Source of the DNA: Terana coerulea
Taxonomy: Eukaryota > Basidiomycota > Agaricomycetes > Polyporales > Phanerochaetaceae
Assembly (NCBI GenBank): GCA_024811115.1
Contig: JAKOGH010000002.1
Coordinates: forward strand, 620,001 to 684,000
Direction: 5' to 3'
DNA: 64,000 nt
Shown here: piece by piece, positions 11,517-22,074 of the stretch
Numbering within the stretch: position 1 is the first letter of the stretch
How the letters are laid out: the number at the start of each line of letters is the position of its first letter
Made by a program: the position numbers and the translations under genes
The notes under the pieces: model-generated
What the model saw: the letters and a program-made list of their open reading frames with translations, nothing else
Told to the model about the DNA's origin: nothing
Databases searched by the model: none

Positions 11517-12428
11517 GCTGGTGAGTGCTCTGCTCATTACGCGCATAATATGGTCCTATCAGGCTGCGAGGCGTGAGGCATGATCTCATGTCGAGACTTC
11601 CAATCGCTGACTTTACCTGCCTCTTCCATCAATTTAGGCGGGTGTTTGTTCCATCGACCGCTGTACCTTACTATCATCAGGAACACGAGGAATACGATCC
11701 AGCCCCTCGTAGGCGATAATATCCGTTCCATCATGTTCTTGTCCTCAAGTCGTCCACGTGCCCTGCACCGACTGTATGGGAGTGGACACTAAGCTTTCAA
11801 ACCAACTCACAACTTGTATTCTCCGCTGTCCGTTAGGCCACTAGCGTCTTCCGCCACCAACAATGGTGCTATATGACGGTGGTTCTTATTTGCCTCAGTA
11901 TCGTCGTCAATGTTTCGTTTATGTCTTCTGCTTTGTGAAGCATACTATTACGCGTGCTTCGTCGGCGTCGTGTTTACGGTGTGTTCATAAATTAACGTTT
12001 TAGAACGTTTTAGCCGGCAGCTGATCAGGCTCCGGTAGACAAAGGATGGAGAACGCGCCTCAAATGCATGCCACTTTTCACAACGTAGCCCTACACTCGC
12101 TCGTTTTCTTCCATTCTAGCCTTCACCACATACATCTTTAGGCTCATTATCGTCTCTCGTGCTAGGCGTGTGTATGGATGCAATAACGACCGAAGTACAT
12201 TCTGCGGAGCACACCTCGATCTCCGGAGACAGTCCATCAAGACCCGCACGACGCGTAAGCGGGCAAGAACAAAGATCCATACACGCGTTTTCCTCTTCGT
12301 GCGTCAAGGTTGACCTGAAGCCACTGCCTGGCACGTTTAAATACAGACGGCGATACCCTTACTCCCCAACAAGCTCGGTCCCTCCCTCCTCATCGTCACA
12401 GCACCTCTCTCACCTCTCACTCTTCACC
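11517..12428. other. intergenic region upstream of the acid-phosphatase-like gene
   Basis: The left half is the 3' flank of SRP72; its short open frames (11537-11792) carry no motif. The right 100 nt holds the core promoter of the downstream gene. Confidence 0.4.
12336..12343 (+). promoter_or_regulatory. TATA-like element of the acid-phosphatase-like gene
   Basis: TTTAAATA lies 86 nt before the start codon and is followed by a CT-rich leader (CCTCCCTCCTCATC, CACCTCTCACTC), the usual arrangement of strongly expressed basidiomycete genes. Confidence 0.45.
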
Positions 12429-14096
12429 ATGTCTCACCCCGAAGTTCATGGCGTCGTGGTCATGACCCGCAACGGCGACCGCAGCGAATTCTCTCAGCAC
12501 CCCGTCACATACAAGCCCGGCCCTACGGAGAGCACGCCGCTCGGCGAGGCGCAGTCGCACCAGCTCGGCGCGTACCTGCGCGCGGTGTACTTCAATCCGG
12601 ACTCGTCGTCGCACATCCGCGGCGTGAGCACCGAGATCGTAAACCTCAAGGAGGTGCACGTACGCGTCAAGGTCGGCGCCGAAGGCGCGTCGGTGTTCGA
12701 CTCCGCGACGGCGGCGCTGCAGGGGCTGTTCCCGCCGAATGAGAAGAACCGGATCACGCTCGCGAACGAGACGACGGTCGTCGCGCCACTGAACGGGTAC
12801 CAGTACATCCCTGTCGAGACCGTCGAGCCCACCAACGACCGCTCGCTCGAGAGCTGGACGAACTGCCCGGCCTTTGAGGACCACGTCAAGGACGTGCTGA
12901 CCTCGAAGAAGATCAAGGAGGCGGAGAAGGAGGCCGCTCCTTTCTTCCACGATGTCAAGGACTTTGCGTTCGGCAGGGCCGCGAACATGGAGAATATGGT
13001 GAGTTTTATTGTGACTGTGTATCGCATCAATGTTGCTGACATATTTGCATAGTACAACGTAAGAGCTCTGTAGAACCTCTAAATCACACAGGTGCTAATT
13101 CTTTATCCAGCTCTGGGACTTCATGCAAGCCAATCTGGTCCACAACAAGACCTACGCCCATCGTCTTCCACCTACTTTCATCGACCAAGCCCGCCACTGG
13201 GCCAACATTCGTGAGGACGCAGTCTTCTCAGACCCCGCGATGGGCGGCATTGGCAACAGTACGTCTTTACAATAGCGTGGGACCGCTCGTCCAGGGACTG
13301 ACATCAGATTTAGTTGCCAGTCGAACCGTCCTCGATTCCATGCTCGGCGCGCTGCAGCGCATCGCATTCAACGGCGACCCACTCCAGTTCATGCTAATCT
13401 CGACCACCTACCAACCCTTCATCTCGTTCTTCCACCAAACCGAGGTCGTCAAGCGTCACCCGGAGCTCGCCGCCATCCCCGACTTCGGTTCGTCCCTCGC
13501 CATCGAGCTGCGCCGTGCGCCCCCGCCGGACGCCCGTGAGTTCCTGCGGTTCAAGTTCAGGAACGGCACCGACGAGCCCTTCCGCACCATCAACGTCTTC
13601 GGCCACCGCGAGGACATCCCGCTGACCGAGTTTATCTACCGCCTTGAGGTAAATTCTGCTATTCTTATCACGCCATCCGAACTATGCTGATTCCAGTTCT
13701 GCAGAACTCGGTCATTCACGGCAACCAGGAGTGGGCGCGGGCATGCGGCGAGGGCTTCGCACCCTCATGGCCTGCACTTCCCGAGTCCGCGCAGAAGGTT
13801 GTCGGCAACAAGCTTCTGGAGGGCAGCATTGTCATGAGCTTCGTCTTCATGCTCATGATGTTCTACTGGATTGGCTCCTTCGCCATCAAGACCTATCGCC
13901 GCCGCAGCTACGTCCGCCTCCAGGGTGAGGAGGTAAGTTGCTTGCCATTGCTCAAGGTGGTGCTGTAGCTGACATGTCTCAATAGGCCCGCCTCGAGGCT
14001 GTCAACTACGGCACTCAGGGCGAGAAGGCGATGGCCCAGCGCAGGAGTCTGAGGCTTGGCTACACGAGACTGACCACCTGGACTATTTCATCATGA
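12429..14096 (+). CDS. histidine acid phosphatase-like membrane protein with altered catalytic motif
   Basis: Member of the histidine acid phosphatase (branch 2) clan, related to lysosomal/prostatic acid phosphatases. The start at 12429 reads MSHPEVHGVVVMTRNGDRSE. In this clan the motif is RHGxRxP and the His is phosphorylated; here it is R-N-G-D-R, so the nucleophile is Asn. Downstream come PTESTPLGEAQSHQLGAYLR, VRVKVGAEGASVFDSATAAL, QGLFPPNEKNRI, YQYIPVETVEPTNDRSLESW, and the C-terminal proton-donor region VFGHREDIPLTEFIYRLE. The protein ends in one membrane helix (VMSFVFMLMMFYWIGSFAI) and a basic tail. Five or six short introns join in phase; stop at 14096. There is no N-terminal signal peptide with this start. 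A short upstream exon encoding one cannot be excluded. As read, it could be catalytically dead or use a different chemistry. Confidence 0.82.
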
Positions 14097-14710
14097 CACA
14101 CGAGCGGCTTCAATTCATGGACTATCATCCGCGCATCGGCCTGTATCTTTACAATTTCCTTTCTTCGGCTGTGTCTTTGGGTCATATGTACAATGCAGAC
14201 TGAATTTCGTTATAACAACGTTAGTTGGGGATCAATAGAACCACACGCTTTTCCTGGACTGCTGGGCCGTGCGAGCCAGACGCCGCTTCTTCCTGCTACC
14301 ATTTGTTATAAGTACACGGCAAGGATATCGGCGTGCAAATTCTGGAACGGTTATGAAGCCCATAAGCACATGCTCAACGTCTGGTTCGACGGCTTCATGA
14401 AGGGATGCACTGTGGCTCGGACGTCATCTGAGTCCCGCCGTTGCCCATAAGGGCAAATGCCGACGCGAACCATCATGATGTCACGTCGCCGCGGTGAATA
14501 AGCGCCCATTTCAACCGCGCTTCCTCGGGAACTCGCCGCTGAATTGCAGCATGCGCGTTCTCGACCACCACAGTGTCGGCAGCCCAACGTAAACTGCCCC
14601 ACCCCAGGCCTAATCAAGGCTGACACCGCACGGCCGTGAGGATGTATATCTTCAGCACCTTTCCATGCACCCCGACGGAGCTCGACGACGTGCTCCGTTG
14701 GTTTCAGACC
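14097..14710. other. intergenic region upstream of ceramidase
   Basis: Contains the 3' flank of the preceding gene and the ceramidase promoter. Open frames here (14193-14450 plus, 14351-14719 minus) lack motifs. Confidence 0.4.
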
Positions 14711-17700
14711 ATGCTGCACAGAGCCCTCCTCTCCCTTACCGCTTTCTTCGCGTCGTCGGGCATATTCTCGCAGGATGGGGTGCTCCGGAACTCAGGGGTG
14801 CAGGCCCAGTACTTGCTAGGTCTCGGTAAGTTCTATTTCCGCTGGTATATGCTCACAGTTCACTCATAGGAGCACTGTGCAGGTATCGCGGATATTACGG
14901 GGTAAATAGAAGCTGAAGTCCAATAGTGCTCTGCGCGCTGAACCTACCTTTGTTGTAGCCCGGTGGTCGAGACCAATATGATGGTGAGCCCTTGACGACA
15001 ATGTTGACGTATTTGAAATGCTGAGGATCCAATTTGCGTGTAGGGCTACGCCAGTCTGGCGCAGACTGATACCGGACTGCACATGCGGCAAAGGAGTCGC
15101 GCATGGATTGTGGCAGACGCGTCGAATCCAACGGACCGCTTCGTGTACATCAACGCCGGTACGCTGCTTGCCCCGTCACAGCGTTCGTAAACATGACCAT
15201 TCGCATGCGTAGACATCGCCATGGGAGATACCGGAGTGCGGAGGACGATAGTGTCGCAATTATCCTCGCTGTATCCCGGGCTATACAACAACGACAATAT
15301 CGCTCTCGGCTCGACGCACCAGCACAGCGGGGTCGGCGGATACCTTGAGAACGTCCTGCCGGAAATCACCTCGCTCGGCTACGTCAAGGAAACCGCAGAG
15401 GCCATCGTCGCAGGTACCGTCCTCGCGGTCCAGCGCGCGCACGCCAGCTTGGCGCCGGGGAGCCTCTCCCTAGGCAACACAACGGTTCTGGATGCAAACC
15501 TCAACCGCTCCCCGAGCGCGTACCTTGCAAACCCTGCGGAGGAACGGGCCAAATACCAATACGACCAGGACAAGGACTTGACGCTTCTCCGATTCAACGA
15601 TGCGAGCGGCAACCCGCGTGGTTTCCTCAGTTTCTTCCCTGTTCATGGGACGAGTATCTATGAGGTATTGTCGCGTTATGCACTCAAGCGCAAACACGGC
15701 TGAATCTCTTGGCATAGAATAACACCTTGGTCAGCGGTGATAATAAGGGCATGGCTGCCTACCTGTACGAAGGTATGTCGTTATATGCTATTCGCTCACT
15801 GTTACCTGTACCTAATCGTCGTGCGGTTAGCAATGGTGGAGCCAAGTGCAATGCCTGGCAACAACACGTTTGTTGCTGGTTTTACACAATGTAGGACATC
15901 CGAGTCTCTTGCTTCCCTCATTATGTTGTTTTCTCACGCGGTCACTACAGCCAACGTCGGCGACACAAGCCCAAATACGTGAGCGGCCAGTTTTCATACC
16001 TTAGCAGCAAGCTGAGATAGTCTCATCAGTCTGGGCGCATTCTGCGAAAGCCCTGGTCAGCCATGGGACGGCCTGCCGTGCGAGTTCGAGCACTCGACAT
16101 GCGGAAACAAGACCCAGGACTGTCACGGCCGGTGTGTATGCGCGCTTCCTACTCCATGGTTCCATATCTGAAGAGACGTCTCCAGCGGTCCTGGATTCCG
16201 TATCTCCGACTTTGAGTCCAACAGAATCATCGCGCAGCACCAAGTCGACGGCGCGAAGACTCTGATGGGCGGGAGTCTGCCCGCCGTCCATGGTCCTGTG
16301 AAATACGTGCACACGTACCTGAACATGTACGAAGGTTTACGCTTCTAATCGTTACAACTTGCTTATGTGCATGATGCATTAGGTCTTTCCATTCATTCCA
16401 GCTGCCTAACGGGACCACTGTGCAGACATGTCCAGCGGCCATGGGTGCGTGCGCACTCATTGCCTCCACAAGACTTGATCTCAACGTTGTTTTAGGTTAC
16501 TCTTTCGCCGGAGGAACTACGTGAGTGAGCCTTAACTCACGCTCAAAGACTCTGCTGATATATACGAATAGTGACGGACCTGGTGCTTTCGACTTTATCC
16601 AGGGCGACAACTCGTCTGATCCTCAGTAAGGATCGTCTTCAATGTCTAAATTTCGCATTTACTCACCTCAGTCTTGCAGAAATCCATTTTGGGAGATTGT
16701 CAAAGGTGAACTTCAGGTGCTTTTGGGGGAAGACTCACAACCTGAACATATGCCGTCCCACCAGGTGCAGTAACTCCTCTTCCTGGACCTGAGCAAATCG
16801 CATGTCAATATCCCAAGCCAATCCTACTGGACACGGTGAGTCGATCTTCCGGTTATCGGTTGAGCTCACTCAAACTATTTCAGGGATACGCCAACGAGCC
16901 ATACCGATGGTCTCCTCACACTGTTGACATCCAGCTGCTGCGTGCCGGCAACCTAGTGATGCTGGTCATGCCAGGCGAGCTTACCACCATGGCTGGACGT
17001 CGCCTTCGGTGAGTGTTGCGCTGTTCTCGGGATTGGGCGGTTTCTGACCTTGCTCTGCAGAGACGCTGTTCGTGCGAAGCTGATATCTTCAGGGCTCATT
17101 GGCGACGACGCATACGTCGTCATTGCAGGCCCTGCGAACACGTACGGGCACTACGTGACTACGAAGGAGGAGTACGCCGTGCAGCGCTATGAAGGGGCTT
17201 CAACTATTTTTGGGCAATGTACGCACACTTCACCCGCTCATAAACTCGTTGGCTCAACAGGGAAATATAGGGACGTTGGACGCATACATCGACAAGTACA
17301 CTAGCCTCGTGTCGTATCTCGATACTGCCGCAAGCGGCCAGCCTCCCTCGGACCCTGCTCCGGAGGATCAGACAAGCAAAGCCATCTCGTTACAGGTATG
17401 CTTCCCCATCTCGTGTATATTGTCTCAGTGTCTCACAAGTCGCAGACCGCTGTCATAGTCGACAATCCGTTAATTGGGAAGAAGTTCGGCGCCGTGTTAG
17501 AGGACGTGCGCACGACTGCTGCATACCACGCTGGGGATACTGTGACTGCGCAATTCGTTGGGTAAGTGCACTTTCCGTGGATTTCACTTCTTCTACTGAT
17601 TACACTTAACTTATCCTTCGTATTAGTGCGAACCCCAGGGTGCGTAATGTCCCCGTGTTTTCCACGGAGAATAGTAGTGCTAACCTGAATCTCAGAACAA

Positions 17701-18019
17701 TCTTAGGCTTGAGCAGACGTTCCTTATCGTAGGTCAATTGAACAACGGGCAATGGCAAGCAGTCAGGTCGGATTCGCATCCGTCTACGACGTATCGGTGG
17801 CTACGGACAAGCACGGTGAGCGTCATTCAGTTGCACTAATATGAACTCTGCGCTTATTTACGTCAGATTCTTGGAACGAGTACTGTTAACATCTCTTGGA
17901 CTATCGAGGCGGGTACTTCCGCGGGGACATACCGCCTGACATACTTTGGGGACTCGAAACCACTCTTCGGCTCCATCTCGCCGTTCATCGGACATTCGTC
18001 GAACTTCACGATCGCATGA
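14711..18019 (+). CDS. neutral/alkaline ceramidase
   Basis: Hydrolyses ceramide to sphingosine and fatty acid; secreted or membrane-associated. The ATG at 14711 is chosen because it opens a signal peptide (MLHRALLSLTAFFASSGIFS). More than ten exons chain in phase to TGA at 18019. Motifs: YLLGLGIADITGPVVETNMM then GYASLAQTDTGLHMRQRSRA; VRRTIVSQLSSLYPG; GSTHQHSGVGGYLENVLPE with the zinc His motif; FFPVHGTSIYENNTL; the catalytic-serine signature NVGDTSPNTLGAFC; LEHST-type Cys loops (CEFEHSTCGNKTQDC); GAFDFIQGDNSSDPQNPFW; VDIQLLRAGNLVMLVMPGEL; VVIAGPANTYGHYVTTKEEY; and a C-terminal beta domain (LEQTFLIVGQLNNGQW, GHSSNFTIA). Length near 700 residues matches the family. Some exons are tiny (for example ANPR near 17630). 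All key residues appear intact. Confidence 0.92.
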
Positions 18020-18329
18020 TTCTTATCCACGTCTTTCCGTATACCCTCTCGTGAACTAGTACACATCTCAAGCTCTCGGCCACGGACTCTGTTATGCATG
18101 TGAAACGAATGTGTTTGCTATTGATACAGGCTATGAACATGTGGCGGCATGAAAAACATGATGTCTATGGTCGTAAATGTGCTACCGAAATTAAGTGTCG
18201 ACGGTATAGAGCTGTAGGGTACGAATGGGTGGGCAAGTGTTCAGTGCAGACAGTGTTCAGTGTTCGATGGGGTTCGACGATCGCGCTGCGGTCGTCAGCA
18301 TGCCTCGGTTCAGAGGCATCTTCACAATT

Positions 18330-18700
18330 TCAATGATTGGAAACGTCTAGATATAATAGGGTAAGTATGCCACATGAAAGTGTGAGAAGAAACGGGACTG
18401 ACTGATCCAGGCCGTTCATCCAGACTTGAGCGGCGGCGTACTGGGCGGAGCTCCGGCAGCAGGAGCTGCCGCAGTCTACCTGGTCCACGAGATAGTTGCC
18501 TCCGCCTGTGCTGACCACGATCTTCATGCAGCGGTCGACGGGGCTTCGCGAGAGCTGCGCTGGCAAGGATTGGCATGTGCATGGGGAGCCGTACGTGGCG
18601 GCGTAAGTCGACGTTTGTGTGGGATGCATCTTGGAGTTAGTAAGTACGTCAGTCTCTGTCTTCAAGTGATTCGAATATGTGGTGACGCTAACCGTTGTTG
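18330..18700 (-). CDS. possible small cysteine-rich protein (uncertain)
   Basis: A 111-codon minus-strand frame holds regularly spaced Cys: GSPCTCQSLPAQLSRSPVDR, then RCMKIVVSTGGG, then VDQVDCGSSCCRSSAQ, ending in a hydrophobic stretch (VPFLLTLSCGILTLLYL). It lacks a convincing signal peptide or start; an upstream exon is needed. I know no family with this spacing. It could also be chance, because the plus strand is open over part of it. Confidence 0.25.
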
Positions 18701-19244
18701 GAAAGATTTCGTGTGAGGATCCTACCGGAGGATGACGACTTTGAACTCGAGGACTCGAAGAGACACGTGAGAGAGTGAGATGACTGAGGAAGACTGCGAG
18801 TCGATCGCGGGCTGCCAGTGCAGGTTCTCAGTTCTGAGGCCTGGTATTTAACCTCTTGTCTGCGCTCACCGCTGGCTCCTCTAGACGAATATCCGACAGT
18901 TCTCTGGACAAGGGCGGCGGACATAGCCGAGGGTATCATTGTCCCACGTCGTCAAGGGAAGCGGCACGAACAACGGCGCGGGCGCTCGCCGTCAAGCGAG
19001 ACAACAACGCGGCTTTGTATGTCGCCCGGGTTCGGCTGATGGCATTGAGCCTGACAATTATGTTTGAAGAGGCTTGGAGACAGGGAGATGGCTCTGCGAA
19101 GTTTAGAGTGGGGCTCGTGATAGACTCTGGACGTCCGCGTCAAGTTCGAGGCCAGTGCCCGGGTTCTGATGCAGAGATGGATCAATGCCGCCCGTCTATA
19201 ATTAATTACTAGAAAACAATTAGGATTCATACATTTCTCTCCCT
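18701..19244. other. intergenic region downstream of the terpene cyclase
   Basis: Open frames on both strands (18688-18939 minus, 18818-19212 plus) carry no recognisable motif. The right end is the 3' flank of the terpene cyclase gene. Confidence 0.35.
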
Positions 19245-20498
19245 CTACGTGTCGTGAGCTACAACTTGAGAATCCGGCCCTGAGAGAGCCGCAAGGCGAT
19301 AGCGTGGGGACAGGAAGTGGAATGCGACGTATCCTGCGAGAAACCGCTCCCAGACCTCCTTCTCCTTTTCGCCCTGCAGGATGTTGCGCGCCCTTGTCAC
19401 CGCGCCGATGATGTCGTCGACTATGTCGAGCAGGACTTGTTTGAGATCTTTGCCGGTTGTGCGGGCACGGTCGTGCACGAAGTTGTTCTTTCGCCCGCCA
19501 TTTCCTCTTTGTAGAATGACAGGACATCACTGATAGCAAAAGAATGTTAGTGTGGTGGTAGATATTGTTGTCGAGAATATCACTGACTTTGCGTAGTCTA
19601 GATAGATCATCGACTCCCTACTCATTAAATCAGCAATGAACTAACAACGCAAGTCCAATAAAAGGCTCACGGTATTATCTGAATATGAGTTGAAATATCG
19701 GGGAAGTTGTTCTTATCCCAAACGAAGGAAGCATACACCTCTCCAAGGCTGTTCCGCGCCCTCTTGTAGAGCACATAGGGCAAAGCCGTGGGTTGCAACT
19801 TCATGCCGGCCATGTGCTGATCGAAGATTGTACAATTGATGAAGTGAATCGTTCCAGCGACGATGGCGGACGACGTGTACGAGGGGAAGAACTCTGGCAT
19901 ACGCCGAAGCAGACGGACAAGGAGGTCGAGCGCGGGGTGCAGCTGCTGGGCACCCGTTTGCAGCTTTTGCACGAACTGCTCAAGCGCGGCGGAGCTGACC
20001 TCCAGGTCGTCGACGCACAGGCACAGAACGGTGAAGAGCGCGATGTGCACTTGGGTGTTAAGGTGGTTGTGACCGAAGGTGGTGACGGCGTAGTTGACGG
20101 AGGTGACGATGTGGCGTTGCACGCGCTGAGGAGAGATGTCCGCTAGGTCCCAAGACTTGATTTCCGCGCGAACGAGTGCGTCGACGGGACCATTCAGCTC
20201 CGGCCCACTCTTGGGTAGGGCAATACCGGTCTTGCGGAAGAATTGGGAAACGACATAGCGAGATAAATCTTCCTAAATAATCGGTAGGGCTTTAGGCTGT
20301 GAACACGTGGAGCAAAGTCATACTCACCACGGATTCTGCTGGTGGGCGCGGACTTTGAAGTTGGCTAGGTGTGTCCGAGGCAGAGATGTTCTCATCCCTG
20401 ACCTGGTAGAGAGCGTTGCTGGTTGACAAGTATAAGCTGGAGACCCATAGACGAAAGAAAGTAACGAACCTAGGGAGCTGGACCAATGCGGTAGCCAT
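19245..20498 (-). CDS. trichodiene synthase-like sesquiterpene cyclase, frame broken in last exon
   Basis: Class I terpene cyclase of the TRI5-like family found in many Agaricomycetes; it would cyclise farnesyl diphosphate with Mg ions, product unknown. Start at 20498 (MATALVQLP), then a second exon and EDLSRYVVSQFFRKTGIALP after an intron ending TTTAG. The metal-binding acidic motif is VDDLEV. SYTSSAIVAGTIHFINCTIF and KRARNSLGEVYASFVWDKNN follow, then SMIYLDYA spliced to give an intact NSE motif NDVLSFYKE. About ten residues later, at 19484-19493, the frame shifts by one base relative to the conserved C-terminal helices (HDRARTTGKDLKQVLLDIVD and WERFLAGYVAFHFLSPRYRL), which are open in another frame to the stop at 19245. 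This is a pseudogene or a sequence error. No clustered P450 or other tailoring gene lies beside it. Confidence 0.8.
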
Positions 20499-22074
20499 AG
20501 TTCACAGGTGAGTTTGACAAATAAGCAGAGCTGGGGAGTTGAAGCGTTTGTGGATAGTAGAGCCTCACCTTTATACCTTATCGTAGGGGCCAGAAAATGC
20601 GTCTCTACGATTAGAAATAAGCCGCCGCACCGCCGACGAGCACGAGATGGTCCCATGCTTGCTGCCGGCTGCTCCGACCACAGTCGGCCAAGTCTCCATT
20701 TTCGCTGTCAATATGCATACATTGAAGGATTCAAGATCACGACACTTCGGCGAAACAGCTGAGAAAGTCCGACTTCATTTTGGGTGGGACTGGAGAGCGG
20801 CGGCGACTGATAATACAGATGAACATCAGAACCAACTTGAAGGGTTCCACCATGACATCGGGATGTGTTGTACCTCAGAATGTGAGCGATAGCGAGTGAG
20901 CAACATTCCTTCGCCGCTGATCCACGCAGTTCAATGAGTGGATCACAGGCGAAGGAGAGGTATGCGGAGTGTTAGACCGCTCCGTGAGAATAATTCAGTG
21001 GGCAGTGAACGAACGTCAGTCTTGACTCTTCAGTCTTCAGGCCGCTCTGCGGAGTTTCGACAGCTAAAGGCACCATCATCGCCTTGCCAGGGAGTGCAGT
21101 CTTGTCTGAGAGTCAAAAACCAGAGTAATTATGATCATCGATACTCACCGTGAAGCATGGAAGTGAGTCCCTTTTAATGCCAGAGCCGCCCACAGAACAT
21201 TCATCATGGTACACGCAAAGCAGATGTCTCACACGGAGGTTGAGCAGGCCCGCATCGTTGTCCGATGCAGCTTCTAGAAATTGCGGTACAGTGGCTGTTT
21301 TGAAGTGCCGATATCGAGACTCGAGAGTAAGGTGGTGCGTTGTTAGTCACCTTGCTTGCAAGGTAACTGTGAAACCTTTAATGTGAAGCCACTTTTCGTC
21401 CTACCGGCATTTGCCTGACGCCCATCCTTTCCCACGGCCGTTCCCTTCCTCGCCGTCGTCCTGCTTAATCAGCACACGATTACACCTGTATAAACCCAAG
21501 CAAGGTTTTTGGCGGCGGAGCCGGCACGTATCTAGTATTACGGTCCGTCAAATTTCTGTGGTGCTGTTCAGCGGAACCGTAACGAGCGTTTATAAAGGCG
21601 TCTATCATAAAGGTGGTGAACTCCGCGGAGCTCGGGTTCCTCCGAGGGCTCGAGTGTTGACTCCGGCATCCACCTCGACGGTTGGCAGCAAGTCCTACAC
21701 TTCCCGCACGCTTGCGACTGTGTGGCTGTAGACGGCTCTCTTGCTCTCTTTCCCCCTCTCACTTCTCAGGATCAATTGTAGCATGCAATAATTCGGCTGT
21801 GCCAGATATTTGTGCGCCACATTGAGCGTGACTCGCCCCTCTTGGCTGTTCACGCAGCCAATTGCACTCAGTGAGTCAGTGTACCGTCGCTGCCGCGATA
21901 CGCATGTACCTAATCCTGGGCGCACAGTCACTGCGAGTCAACGGGAGTCGTGCGGCGATGATGGCTCGTCGGAACCTGCTAAGGGGTGGGACAGCCAACG
22001 CATTCAAAAGCTGGCCTGCTTGCGGTTCAAATCATCCAACCAGCCCAAGGATCTCTCAGAAACGCGGGGTTCTC
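20499..22074. other. long intergenic region containing a dispersed repeat
   Basis: Spans the terpene cyclase promoter, the 193-nt repeat described separately, and the upstream region of the DUF2828 gene. Open frames are short and motif-free; the frame upstream of the DUF2828 start stays open but shows no conservation signal. Confidence 0.45.
21347..21539 (+). repeat. dispersed ~193-nt repeat, copy 1
   Basis: Nearly the same sequence recurs inverted at 33396-33587 inside a kinase-like gene. Shared edges are TCAC-YTTGCTTGCAAGGTA on the left and GGCACGTATCTAGTATT on the right; flanking DNA is unrelated. By eye about nine bases in ten match. The left part offers a GTA donor-like start (CAAG/GTAACTG) and the right an acceptor-like end (ATCTAG), as in introner-like elements. 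There are no long inverted ends and no coding capacity. Confidence 0.75.

Noticed and set aside
12417..13057. Two long minus-strand frames opposite the acid-phosphatase-like gene
   Set aside because: Third-position GC bias of the real gene keeps the opposite strand open; composition is Arg/Val-rich and unlike a protein.
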